Shown piece by piece: positions 36,064-45,236 of a stretch of DNA of 64,000 bases. The stretch is from Blastocatellia bacterium (lineage in GTDB: Bacteria > Acidobacteriota > Blastocatellia > Chloracidobacteriales > JADJPF01). The DNA lies in the NCBI GenBank assembly GCA_016713405.1, contig JADJPF010000007.1, positions 291,268 through 355,267 of the forward strand, written 5' to 3'. The notes beneath the pieces were generated by a model, which saw nothing but the letters and a program-made list of their open reading frames with translations, made no database searches and was not told the DNA's origin. Position 1 is the stretch's first letter. Every line of letters begins with the position of its first letter. The translations under genes and the position numbers were made by a program.

Positions 36064-39036
36064 ATGTCACCAGTAGAAACAAAAAACACGCTATCTGTAC
36101 AAGAAAAAATCTTTCTTGGCGAGGCTGCGCTACGTCGTAATGCTGATCAGGAAGCAAGCCGACATTTTTTAGAAATTCTTGAAACTGACTTGCCAACAGA
36201 ACAAGAATATATTGTTCGCTGTATGTTATCCAAGTGTTTGGAAAATATGAATCAATACCGCGAAGCATTAAAAGTATTAAATAAATATGAACAAACTGGT
36301 GCAAAAGAGGAACTTTCTATTCAAGTTAGAGGAAATGTAAATTTAAGGCTAGGTTGGGTTTATAGTTGGCTAGGTGATCACCCTAGAGCAATAGCATTAT
36401 TAAATCAAGCCTTAAAAGAGTTTAAGGACATAGGTTTTGAGTCTGGTGTTGGAGAAGCCTATCATGCCCTAGGTCGTACTTATATTGTTGAAATAGAAGA
36501 ATATAAAATTGCTCGTGATCATTTGCTGGAAGCAATTGATTATCAACGTCGGGCTGGCGACACTCATGCATTAGCTCAAACATACCTAAGGCTTGGGCTA
36601 ATAGATTATCAAGAAGGTCAATTAACAACTGCTAAAGAAAATTTCTTAGGAGCAATTAATTTAGCTGAAAGCTCTACGGATCATATACTTCAAGGAGCTT
36701 TACAAATAAATTTAGCTGCTGTCTATTTTGACCAATGCGAAATAGAAGCCGCTACCCGCTGTTATGAACTAGCAATTGAACATTTAGAAAATGTTGGACA
36801 TAAAAGACTTTTAGGAGTTGCTTATAGTAACCTAGGGAAAAACCTAATTAGATTAGGAAATTGGAAAGAAGCCCAAGAAATATTAACTCGTGGTTTAAAC
36901 CTTTCTAAAGAAGCAAAAAACCGACGTGATGAGGCCATAGCTTTACAAACTCTAGGTTATTTACATTACTTTCAAGAAAAATATGATTTAGCAGAAAAAG
37001 AGATAAGCTTATCCATAGATCTGCTAATGCAAATAAAAACTAAGACTCCTTTAGCTGAGTCATTTCGCTATCTAGCTCTAGTTTTATTAGCTCAAAACAA
37101 ACATAACGAAGCTTTTGATTATGCCAAACGAGCCTTGCAACTAACTTTTAATTCTAAAGTAACTAAACATGCGGCGATTTCCTATCTTGTGCTAGCAGAA
37201 ATGCACCTAGAAAAAAAAGAATATCGAACGGCAGAAGACTTTCTTAAAATGGCACGAGCAAAATTAGATAAACAAGCAGACTTAGAGCTTTCAGGCTATT
37301 CTCAACGGCTTTTAGGCCGCACTCGTGCTGCAATGGGAGATCTTAGCGGCGCACGTTATGCTATTGATCAAAGTATTTCTTGTTTTAATACAACTAAATC
37401 AGTTTATCAAACAGCCCTTTCACAACTTGAGTTAGCAAGGGTTTTATATAAACTTGGCGATATTGTTCTAGCAGAAACCAACCTACTAGCAGCAAAAAAT
37501 ATTTTTGTTGAACTAGGAGTAACAAAACTGCAAGAAAAAGCAGCAAAACTATTTAGTGAACTTCCCCGCCAAGGTGTAGTTGCAGCAGAAAAAACCCTTG
37601 CCGCAGTTAATTTTGATAGCTTTTTAATAGAAAGATTGATGGAAGCAACACATCAACGTGAATTACTGCTTCGTGAACTTACTGCAATTGCTCGTGATTT
37701 AATGGCTGCTAGCACTGTTATAATTTTTGAAATAACAGAAACAACAGATTTTAATCCTATTATTAGTCAGGGTAATCCTTTAAGTAATATCGCTAGAATT
37801 TATGATAAAATCCGCTTACAACTTAATGGAAGCCGTGCCTTAGCACCAGAACATATAGTCAAAGAGTTTTCAGACCGTGAGCAAAAATTACTTCTTTATG
37901 TTGTTGCAGGACAAATACCTAATGAGCGTAGGCTAAGCCAACTTAATTCCATTGTTAGACTTGCAGAACAAAGTTTAGAAATAAATACATTAAGAGAACG
38001 TATTAAAACCACTAAAGATTTTGACCCTACATCATTGCGCTGTCTTAGCTCAATGTCTGGCTTTTTAGTTGCTAGTCCAGCTATGAAATCTGTTTTAGCT
38101 CATATACATAAAATTCGCTCTAATAATGTTACTGTCTTAATTACTGGTGAATCCGGCACAGGCAAAGAATTAATTGCCCGCGCTGTACATTTGGAAAGCG
38201 AGCGACGAGATAGAGATTTTGTTCCTTTTAACTGTGCTGCTGTAGCAAAAGATATAGTAGAAAGTCGCCTATTTGGTCATCGCAAAGGTGCTTTTACTGG
38301 TGCAACTAGCGATCAACGTGGTGTAGTTCGTGCAGCAGAAGGTGGGACATTATTTTTGGATGAAATAGGTGAACTTCCCTTAGATATTCAGCCTAAACTG
38401 CTTAGATTTTTGCAAGAAGGCGAAGTCCACGCCCTAGGCGATGATCGACCAACAAAGGTTAATGTCCGGGTTTTAGCTGCTACCAACCGAGATTTAGAAA
38501 AACAAGTTAGCCTAGGGTTATTTCGTGAAGACCTTTTTCATCGTCTCAACGTAATCCGCATACAAATTCCTCCACTTAGAGAGCGACGAGAAGAAATCTT
38601 ACCTTTAGCAGAAAGTTTCTTAAAAACTTTTGCCGAAAGAATGGACAAATCTGTCAAGTTGTCTGAAGAAGTGGCTGATAAATTACTTAACTATAATTGG
38701 CCGGGTAATATAAGACAGCTTCAAAATGAAATTGAAAGAGTCGTTGCTTATGCTGATGATAAACATATTGTGGTTTTAGAAGACCTTTCGCCAGAAATAG
38801 TTAATTTTCAACGTCAAGTATCTACTCGCCCCGAATGGGTTATGCTAGGTAAAACAGGTGCAATTACTATCCCTAGAAATACTACTTTAGCGGAAGCTAT
38901 TGATGAAGTAGAAAGACAAATTTTAACCGAAACGCTTAAGCGTAATGAAAACAATATTTCCCGCACAGCTAGAGAATTAGGTTTAACTCGTCGAGGCTTA
39001 CATCTTAAGTGTGGACGCTTAGGCATTGATCTATAA
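36064..39036 (+). CDS. Sigma-54 dependent activator with N-terminal TPR region
   Basis: 990 residues. The N-terminal half (about 10-490) is at least ten TPR units (LGWVYSWLGDHPRAIALLNQAL; ALGRTYIVEIEEYKIARDHL). A small linker or GAF-like domain follows (about 520-650). The AAA+ domain (about 660-900) has Walker A GESGTGKE (about 695), the sigma-54 contact loop GAFTGA (about 742), Walker B GGTLFLDEIGE and the arginine-finger region. A Fis-type helix-turn-helix ends the protein (NNISRTARELGLTRRGLHLKC). TPRs in place of a receiver suggest activation by protein or peptide binding. Targets unknown; no -24/-12 promoter was located. Confidence 0.93.
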   Translation: MSPVETKNTLSVQEKIFLGEAALRRNADQEASRHFLEILETDLPTEQEYIVRCMLSKCLENMNQYREALKVLNKYEQTGAKEELSIQVRGNVNLRLGWVYSWLGDHPRAIALLNQALKEFKDIGFESGVGEAYHALGRTYIVEIEEYKIARDHLLEAIDYQRRAGDTHALAQTYLRLGLIDYQEGQLTTAKENFLGAINLAESSTDHILQGALQINLAAVYFDQCEIEAATRCYELAIEHLENVGHKRLLGVAYSNLGKNLIRLGNWKEAQEILTRGLNLSKEAKNRRDEAIALQTLGYLHYFQEKYDLAEKEISLSIDLLMQIKTKTPLAESFRYLALVLLAQNKHNEAFDYAKRALQLTFNSKVTKHAAISYLVLAEMHLEKKEYRTAEDFLKMARAKLDKQADLELSGYSQRLLGRTRAAMGDLSGARYAIDQSISCFNTTKSVYQTALSQLELARVLYKLGDIVLAETNLLAAKNIFVELGVTKLQEKAAKLFSELPRQGVVAAEKTLAAVNFDSFLIERLMEATHQRELLLRELTAIARDLMAASTVIIFEITETTDFNPIISQGNPLSNIARIYDKIRLQLNGSRALAPEHIVKEFSDREQKLLLYVVAGQIPNERRLSQLNSIVRLAEQSLEINTLRERIKTTKDFDPTSLRCLSSMSGFLVASPAMKSVLAHIHKIRSNNVTVLITGESGTGKELIARAVHLESERRDRDFVPFNCAAVAKDIVESRLFGHRKGAFTGATSDQRGVVRAAEGGTLFLDEIGELPLDIQPKLLRFLQEGEVHALGDDRPTKVNVRVLAATNRDLEKQVSLGLFREDLFHRLNVIRIQIPPLRERREEILPLAESFLKTFAERMDKSVKLSEEVADKLLNYNWPGNIRQLQNEIERVVAYADDKHIVVLEDLSPEIVNFQRQVSTRPEWVMLGKTGAITIPRNTTLAEAIDEVERQILTETLKRNENNISRTARELGLTRRGLHLKCGRLGIDL

Positions 39037-39767
39037 AAATCTAAAAAGTTAGAATTAATACTAATTATATTACATAAAGTAATTAGCTTTGTATTCTTAC
39101 GTATTGCAGAGAAAAAATATTAAAGAATGGTGTGTCTACAGATGTTGTAGATAAAGGGGTTAAGCCATATTTTATGGAGGTGCAACATCTTGTTAGGAAA
39201 ATCGAGGTTAGCCAAAATTGATAAGTCGTTTATTTTCGTTGACAAGCAGGAAATCATATGTTTTAATCTTAGCGTTTTCACGTCGTACAATTCCTAATTC
39301 AGCATAAGGTTAGCCAAAACTGGGTTTTAAGCCTGTATTCATCGGCAGTTGAACCCCGGGGAGTAGGAATAATTGACGTGGCATGCGGATTAAGACGTAA
39401 CATGCTGCGGATTCATGTACCAATCTGTAGAATAGTTGACGGTCAGCGGATTAAGACCCCACCGGGTTCCCAAAACACGGAAAAAACTCCCCGAAGAAAA
39501 GGGTAGGAATAATTGACGTGGCAGAGGGTATTCAGCAAAACAAGCTGAATAATTGAGAATAAAGAAGATAGGTATGTACGGAAAGATTTATCCTAAAAAA
39601 TGCGTAAGATTAATAGGATAAATTGATAAAATCAGAGAGAAAAGCCAACCAAAAAATCAAAAATGCAAAGTCAAAAAGCTAGCAAGTAAAAAAGACAAGA
39701 AAAAAAGACAAAGCTACGCAACCCAGCCAAAAAGCTAGAAAACCTAAAAATTAAAACCTAAAAAAAC
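39037..39767. other. 731-bp non-coding, repeat-rich stretch at start of accessory region
   Basis: No ORF of note on either strand. It contains a 21-bp exact direct repeat (39363-39383, 39503-39523), a 12-bp repeat GCGGATTAAGAC (39385-39396, 39446-39457), a 13-bp repeat AGGTTAGCCAAAA (39205-39217, 39307-39319), and nested inverted repeats (39140-39147 with 39183-39190, enclosing CCATA-TTT-TATGG). The middle (39340-39530) is richer in G/C than its surroundings. It may be the debris of a mobile element or a structured RNA; I cannot assign it. Confidence 0.6.
39363..39523 (+). repeat. 21-bp exact direct repeat pair
   Basis: The two copies start GTAGGAATAATTGACGTGGC and lie at 39363-39383 and 39503-39523, 140 bp apart. 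The sequence between them holds the GCGGATTAAGAC repeats. No copy was noticed elsewhere in the window. Confidence 0.85.
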
Positions 39768-41341
39768 TTAAGCAGCTAAAAAAGAAGCGATAAGTTTTAA
39801 GGTATCAGAACCAACAGCTTTTTTACGATCGGCCAACCAAGCCTTGGAATGTTCAAGAATAGCAACAAGATAGAGACGGACAAGAAAATGAGAAGCAGAA
39901 CGACAAGGACGGTTAGCAAGTTTATGAACAACTTTTTTGGTAGAGTTGGAACGCTCACAACCAGTGCGAAGATTCATAAGGAGTTTATATTCAGGAGAAT
40001 AGCGAGAAATATCAGGATAAAGACGTAAGTCATCAGAGGAGCGAATATAAACAACCGGCCCCATTTGGGAATCAGGCTGACAAAGAGAGCCTTGAGGACA
40101 TTCTTGAGAGTGAGTCTTAAAAACATATTTACCATTAAGATGAGTAGGACGCTTAACGGGACAATTGTAATAGATTCTACCATCACCACGCTTACCATTA
40201 TGACGCATTTCTAAACCAGCAGGACAAAGAGGAACACCTTTTTCATTAACAAGTTTAGCAGTGCCAGTAGGCTTGGGGAGAGTACCAGAACGGGGATTGA
40301 GGGCAATAACAGGTTTAATGGAATTAGCCTTGAGATACTGATAAATGCCTAATCCATCGTGACCAGAATCATAACTCATAGAGTAGATATTCACAGGTAG
40401 AACATGAGCAGAAAACATCTTTAACATAGAATCCAGACTTTTCATAGACAGAGTAAAATCACTCTCGGAAGCAGGCCCCATAGTTATATGTAAGGGTAAA
40501 TCGTGTCCAGAAACAGAAATTGTATGCTGATAAAAAGTGTGACCAAAGTAGTATGTTTGACGATAAGAATCAAATCCCCAATCTGCGGTTGGGTCTGAAT
40601 AAATACGGTCGCATTTACATTTATAAATACCTTTTGAACGACAATCGCAAGTTGGCTGTCCATTGCAGTTTGCTCCACTTTCTAGGGCTGAACCATCTCC
40701 ACACACTTTTAGCTTGGTTAGTTCTCCTAGCAACCCCTTATTTGCACTCGGTATTATTGCTAGTTTCATCAGTAAATCTTCTAGCAATTTTTGTAACCCT
40801 TCTACCCTTGGTTCTTGTTTTTTAGCTAAAAGCTCTTTTTTTAGGTGTATTGTTATTGAGTCACTTTCTTTTCTATCTGTTTCTTACGCGCTTCTTTACT
40901 TTCTTTTTCTGCCGATAGATTACGAATGTGTTTTTTCTTCCTCTTTTTGGATGCTTTTAACTTATGTTCACAACTTTTTTGATGTTCTCCATCTTCTAAC
41001 CTGTCTATAAACAAATAAAACGTTGATGCGGCTGGCGTTTTTTTCGGCTTAAACCCTGCTATCATCGCTAGTCTTGGCTTGTCATATAATTCTTCTGCAA
41101 ACTTGCTGATTCTTTCATACTGTAGTATTATCATTAGCAGTAATGCTCTTAGCACACATACTGGATCGTACCCTTTTCTTCCCCTTTTATCTTGGCTATA
41201 GAGTTTTTCTAATTCCTTTCTTACTTCTTCTAGTTCTATTTCCATTAGTATCATTGCTGCATTAAGATGTTCTTCTGTCAATCTTCTTGATTGTCTTGGT
41301 TGCAGCTTTCTTATCCATTCTGTTAACATTTTCTTATACAT
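39768..41341 (-). pseudogene. DDE-type IS transposase interrupted by a -1 frameshift
   Basis: The N-terminal frame (41341-40853, 162 residues) has a helical DNA-binding start (LTEWIRKLQPRQSRRLTEEH; DPVCVLRALLLMIIL). The C-terminal frame (to 39768) carries the DDE core: KVCGDGSALESG (first Asp), MSYDSGHDG (second Asp) and GCERSNSTKK (Glu). Between D1 and D2 there are several Cys (CDCRSKGIYKCKC), like the zinc-ribbon insert of some IS1182/IS4-related transposases. The frames overlap around the A-rich codons before 40853 and differ by -1, so programmed frameshifting or a one-base deletion are both possible. Terminal inverted repeats were not resolved. Confidence 0.8.
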
Positions 41342-41547
41342 TCCATCCTCCTTTAGTTTATTGCAGTATTTTTATTTAATCACTAATAGGATGGATTTTC
41401 TTCTTTTATTTCTGAATACTTTTTTATCTTATTGATTTTGGATTATTTAGTCCTTTTGCTCTTTCTCAACTGTTCTATTTATTGACCTTATTTTTTCTGA
41501 TTTTCCTGAGAGCTTTATAGGATTGTATTAACTAGCATTGTGTTGAT

Positions 41548-41841
41548 TTGAAAGGTTTAGTCTATGACGGAAGAAAATATAGTAAGGAAAGCTTATCATC
41601 AAGCGAGCTAATTACTTACTTAACTCAAAATCGTGAAGTATTAGTAGGAATTATTAATCTACCTAAAAATGAACAATTATTATCTGATCCAATTCGCTAT
41701 TTATCATTATTACTTAAACGCTTAGGATTAAAACAAAAACGTGTTGGCAACTCTATTAATGGTGAATATATGTTGGTTGCTAGCAGATTGGAGTTTTTGA
41801 GAGGTATTGTTATGAATCGCGGTGTTGTTGAGCTTGGTTAA
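41548..41841 (+). CDS. C-terminal fragment of unknown protein beside the IS
   Basis: 97 codons from a TTG with no ribosome site, and an in-frame TAG just upstream. The text (LVYDGRKYSKESLSSSELITYL; LSDPIRYLSLLLKRLGLKQKRVG; YMLVASRLEFLRGIVMNRG) looks like the intact C-terminus of a larger protein, possibly a plasmid-type replication protein. The IS ends about 200 bp to the left, so truncation by that element is a reasonable guess. Family not firmly recognised. Confidence 0.4.
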   Translation: MKGLVYDGRKYSKESLSSSELITYLTQNREVLVGIINLPKNEQLLSDPIRYLSLLLKRLGLKQKRVGNSINGEYMLVASRLEFLRGIVMNRGVVELG

Positions 41842-42159
41842 TTGATTGGTAGTTGATTATTGATTAATTGGTAGTTGATGATGTGTTTATGATGATTTAT
41901 ATTAATTATTACTACTGATAGCAAGAAAAAGCTTAATTAATTAATAGCCAAGTTGATAACTAAAAATAAAGACCATATTTAATTGAAAATCTTGATAAAA
42001 CACTTCTCATTAATATAAGACTCATTAATAAACAGTGTTTGCAGGGCAAAAATTAAGGTTTCGTGATGGTTTGGTGGTTGTTGATTGGTTTTGATGATGG
42101 TTAATTTGTAGATAGTCGTTGGCTACTTTAGCTACTGCTTTGCCTTCTTTGCCTTCTTT
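41842..42159. other. Non-coding stretch before the first attC-like site
   Basis: AT-rich, no ORF. It contains imperfect TTGATT/GGTAGTTGAT repeats (41842-41880) and three copies of a CTTTGCCTT-type 9-mer (about 42138-42164) next to the attC-like site. No promoter recognised. Confidence 0.4.
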
Positions 42160-42218
42160 GCCTTATTAGCTAGCTTTGGCGAGCCGACTTTGCGAGTTCG
42201 CTACAACGTTTGTTATGC
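42160..42218 (-). other. attC-like recombination site 1
   Basis: Read on the minus strand it starts with GCATAAC (42212-42218) followed by AAACGTTG, then a partly self-complementary centre (CGCAAAGTCGGCTCG). The distal R'-like box is degenerate. It lies just downstream of the gene ending at 42280, as expected for a cassette. Same core as sites 3 and 4. Confidence 0.6.
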
Positions 42219-42279
42219 CGCTACTCAAAAACGCATGATAAAGAACAACCCTAATATAATCTAAAGGTTATAAAAACAA

Positions 42280-42699
42280 TTAGTCATACAAATACACAGC
42301 AGAAGCAGCAAAAGCGTCTTCAGGAGAACCATAAAAACTACCATCAGGAAAAACAGATAGTTCATATTTCTCATTACTGTAAGTAAAAAAGGCAAAACCC
42401 CAACCTTCTTCATCGCCAAAATATCGTAATCTACATAAATGTATAGGAGTGTTACGCAAGCGTTCTATAAAGGTTTCTCTTGATTCAGGATATCCTGGTG
42501 GAGGAAAATCATCTGATACGTAAGGTTCTTTATACGCATCTATATAGCAAAACTGCCCTCTAAAACGTATGTCTAATTTGGTATATGTACCCACATGATG
42601 TTTTTCTGCATATGTCAAAATCCGTTTTTTAACTTTATTTTGTACTGATTCTGGAACCTTTTTTCCTCCTGCATTAGGATCTTTTACCCAAGGTGACAT
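42280..42699 (-). CDS. Conserved hypothetical cassette protein
   Basis: 139 residues, soluble. It starts MSPWVKDPNAGGKKVPESV, then LDIRFRGQFCYIDAY and DDFPPPGYPESRETFIERL, and ends in an aromatic-rich beta region (WGFAFFTYSNEKYELSVFPDGSF). I believe similar proteins occur in cyanobacteria, but their function is unknown. The gene is followed by attC-like site 1 and preceded by site 2, so it is probably a mobile gene cassette without its own promoter. Confidence 0.75.
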   Translation of the reverse strand: MSPWVKDPNAGGKKVPESVQNKVKKRILTYAEKHHVGTYTKLDIRFRGQFCYIDAYKEPYVSDDFPPPGYPESRETFIERLRNTPIHLCRLRYFGDEEGWGFAFFTYSNEKYELSVFPDGSFYGSPEDAFAASAVYLYD

Positions 42700-42904
42700 T
42701 GTGTTTCCGCCTTATATTTTTTTTCACTACTTCCTTTTGCTTATTCTACATAAACTTAATTTTTTATCGACATATTTTTCCTTATACAAAATACAGTTTC
42801 GTTTCTTCAAGACTAAATTAAACTTCAAATATCTTTGTAGAAACATTTCTTTTCTAGATCAATTCAGAAAAACCAAGTGTATATTACTGCGTTGTATAAG
42901 CAGA

Positions 42905-42971
42905 ATAAGGCCAAGTTCAGCGGCGGTGCTAACGAGCCAATTTCCTGAGTCCCTTGCAACAGTTGTTATGC
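42905..42971 (-). other. attC-like recombination site 2
   Basis: On the minus strand: GCATAAC (42965-42971), then AACTGTTGCAAGGGACTC, GGCTCGTTAGC and a GCTGAACTTGG block also found in site 4. It is the most divergent of the four. It follows the stop codon of the membrane protein at 43024. Confidence 0.55.
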
Positions 42972-43023
42972 CCCACACAACAACACAAAAACAACAGGAA
43001 CAAAAAATTTGACTATTACCATT

Positions 43024-43422
43024 CTATTGGGATGCGTATCGAGAAGCACTATAAAGAACGAAAGCACCTAGCACAAATGTAGCAACTCCATATATTTCGA
43101 GGTGGTGGATAACCAACGGTATAACTCTTTCAGCAAACCGATGATGCCACTGCCAAGGCACAAGAAGCAATCCTAGGGTTGATACAACAAAAAGCCATCC
43201 AAATATCTGGAATACGTAAGAATACCACATTAATGGCGAGAAGATAACAAGAGATGCTCCCACGACCAATCGCAAAACTTGCTCGATGTAGTGAGCGCGT
43301 GCCGAACTTGCAAATAGATTAAGGAATCGTTCTGCAAGCAGTCGTTTTGAGGCAATCACACCTGCTAATGCAATCAGCCCTATCCCAAAAGCAAACACTA
43401 TTATTCCTGAGATTATGTCCAT
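43024..43422 (-). CDS. Four-helix membrane protein (cassette gene)
   Basis: 132 residues with predicted helices at about 3-25, 48-64, 70-88 and 105-125 and a conserved-looking HYIEQVLRLVVGASLVIFSP centre. It uses G/C-ending codons more than its neighbours, a sign of separate origin. Flanked by attC-like sites 2 and 3, it fits a single-gene cassette of about 530 bp. Function unknown. Confidence 0.75.
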   Translation of the reverse strand: MDIISGIIVFAFGIGLIALAGVIASKRLLAERFLNLFASSARAHYIEQVLRLVVGASLVIFSPLMWYSYVFQIFGWLFVVSTLGLLLVPWQWHHRFAERVIPLVIHHLEIYGVATFVLGAFVLYSASRYASQ

Positions 43423-43441
43423 GATTCCTCATAGTAAGAAT

Positions 43442-43501
43442 GCCTAGCACTAAGCTCACCAGCGAGCCGACTTTGCAAGTCTACTCCAACGTTTGTTATG
43501 C
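43442..43501 (-). other. attC-like recombination site 3
   Basis: A 60-bp site on the minus strand from GCATAAC (43495-43501) to GCTAGGC (43442-43448). The core is AAACGTTGGAGTAGACTTGC followed by AAAGTCGGCTCGC, with GACTTGCAAAGTC able to fold back. The stop codon of the gene at 43496 lies inside GCATAAC, as in many integron cassettes. Confidence 0.7.
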
Positions 43502-44061
43502 ACTAATTTTCATATAATGATTAAACCGATTGCAATATTTACTATCAAACTCAATCCTAAAAACTTCATCATAATTAATTTTATAAACTTTTTCCCATTT
43601 ACCAGAAGCATCATAACATTTAAGAAAAAATGACATTTTATCACAGTTAGTAATTGGGCCAAGGTAGAAGGCTGTTTGAACCTTTTTATTAAGCTTAAAT
43701 AATGTTTCAACGCTCTTATTATATATCTCTTTCCATCATTTTTTCTAAGACTTGTTTTATATTTTCACAATTATTTAGCCATTCTGGTTTATCTATTTTT
43801 TTAATTTCAGCATTTATTTTAAGTATTTCATTACAACATTTCTCGATTTTTCCATCACGGCAGCTTTTTATAAACTTCTTTACCAATATAATTATCCCAT
43901 CAAACTCAAAATCTCTTTCTTCTCTCAATGCAATAAAATTTTCTTTTATATTAAAGATTACTCCATCATAATTATTCCCCTATTTGATCTTTAGTCTTTA
44001 CTCTTATACTCCAATTGCTAGCCAATGATTTTTCGTATTTTCTAATTGTTTTCTTGTTCAT
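43496..44061 (-). CDS. Hypothetical cassette protein (two frameshifts)
   Basis: Three pieces join. ATG 44061 gives MNKKTIRKYEKSLASNWSIRVKTKDQIG. A slip in the G4 tract near 43980 leads to NNYDGVIFNIKENFIALREERDFEFDG and on to VLEKMMERDI. A second slip near 43735 leads to IYNKSVETLFKLNKKVQTAFYLGPI and ends HYMKISA at a TAA (43496-43498) within attC-like site 3. The restored length is about 188 residues: soluble, Cys-containing, with an immunity-protein-like mix of helices and strands. Family not recognised. Confidence 0.6.
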
Positions 44062-44190
44062 CTGTTAACTTTCTTTAAAAATTAGAGTGTAACCCTTAAA
44101 TAGTTAAAGATTAAAACCCCTAAATAGTTAAAAATAATTATTTTGTAGTATTAAAAAGTATAATTTTCCTACGAATGTCTTTACTGTCAG

Positions 44191-44493
44191 TTATTTGTAT
44201 AAACGAAAAAATTTAAAAGGTTTCGGCCATTCTTCTCTAGGTTTAAAAGCAATAGCAACTTCCTGATTACCTAAAGCCGATTCTGTCAAAACAATATGAT
44301 CGTCGGTTTCTTTGGCTTTCTCAAACTCTGAATCATTAACCTTACAAATAGCTTTATAAAAAGGGCCAGACAACCATTGGGAAATTTCTGGAGTATCTTT
44401 AAATTTTAAGTAACAGGCCAAAGAAGATAAAGCTGATGCAAGCATTGCGAAACCATTAGGTATAGATTCTTTCACAAGAATATACATTTTCAT
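44191..44493 (-). CDS. Small conserved protein (PTH2-like fold suspected)
   Basis: 100 residues starting MKMYILVKESIPNGFAMLASALSSLACYLKF, then VNDSEFEKAKETDDHIVLTES and VAIAFKPREEWPKPFKF. The beta-helix start with a later VVLTES strand resembles peptidyl-tRNA hydrolase 2-like proteins, but key residues cannot be checked by eye. Soluble. It sits in the same inter-attC interval as the previous gene, so that cassette may carry two genes. Confidence 0.65.
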   Translation of the reverse strand: MKMYILVKESIPNGFAMLASALSSLACYLKFKDTPEISQWLSGPFYKAICKVNDSEFEKAKETDDHIVLTESALGNQEVAIAFKPREEWPKPFKFFRLYK

Positions 44494-44579
44494 TAACTTT
44501 CTCCTAACTTTTTAAGCATTTATTCTTCTAACCTAGACTACATTTATTCTTTCTTTTACTTTACTACTACTACCCTAAT

Positions 44580-44659
44580 GGCTAACATCGAATACCAAGT
44601 TCAGCAGTGAGTGAAATTAGTGAGCCGACTTTGAGAGTCTACTGCAACGCTTGTTATGC
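44580..44659 (-). other. attC-like recombination site 4
   Basis: The best preserved site, 80 bp on the minus strand: R''-like GCATAAC (44653-44659) and R'-like GTTAGCC (44580-44586). Between them are AAGCGTTGCAGTAGACTCTC, AAAGTCGGCTCAC and GCTGAACTTGG. It lies 17 bp past the stop codon of the ASCH gene. Confidence 0.7.
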
Positions 44660-44676
44660 ACATTCTTAACAAAAAA

Positions 44677-45149
44677 TTAGTTTACAAGAGATTTATAAAC
44701 TAGCTTAAACTCCTCACAAATGATAGGCATACCTTGTCTAGGTTGTCTTCCTATTTCTTGGCATTCTTTAGAAAAATATGCCCAGTGAACATCTCTCCAA
44801 TATTTCAAACTCAAATCACCTTCCCCTTCTTTCCTAGCAAATTCTTCGCTAACCTTATTAAATGTAACTATATCAATACTAATAGTCTGAATTATACATT
44901 TAGGCTTTCTTTGAAAATCCGTAATAATGCTATATCCATTTGGTATTGGTAAGTCTTCGGGTTTATTTTCATAAACCCATTGTAAACTTGCTGTTGCTGT
45001 TTTCTTACCTGCTAATACAAGGTTACACAGTTGTTTGCTCATTTTCTCACTATTTCCAAAATACCAATGCTGGTAGTTGTATTAACACTTATTTTCATTT
45101 TGTTACAAAACTCTTTCCAATATATTTCTATTTCACTATTTATATCCAT
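44677..45149 (-). CDS. ASCH domain protein (one frameshift)
   Basis: The 121-residue C-terminal frame has LVLAGKKTATASLQW, IITDFQRKPKCIIQT, FARKEGEGDLSLKYWRDVHW and CEEFKLVY, which is diagnostic for ASCH (PUA-like) domains. Family members usually start with YW..F and W.FG.S before that. Both are here: ATG 45149 gives MDINSEIEIYWKEFCNK, and after a slip near 45080 the frame reads YQHWYFGNSEKM. The restored length is about 157 residues, normal for the family. ASCH proteins bind RNA or modified nucleosides; some are ribonucleases. Probable cassette gene ending at attC-like site 4. Confidence 0.8.
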
Positions 45150-45236
45150 ATATTCTTAGTTTTTCTTCCATTTATTGTTACATTTCACCCTACATATATA
45201 TGCTGAATGCTAAGTTTATTATTCTCAAATTAATTG

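Noticed and set aside
43510..43710. 66-residue hydrophobic minus-strand ORF
   Set aside because: It is the wrong frame of the cassette gene at 43496-44061; the other frame gives a normal soluble sequence ending in the attC-like site.
43702..43971. 89-codon + strand ORF across the cassette gene
   Set aside because: It is antisense to the better supported minus-strand protein, is Phe/Ser/Ile-rich and lacks a ribosome site.
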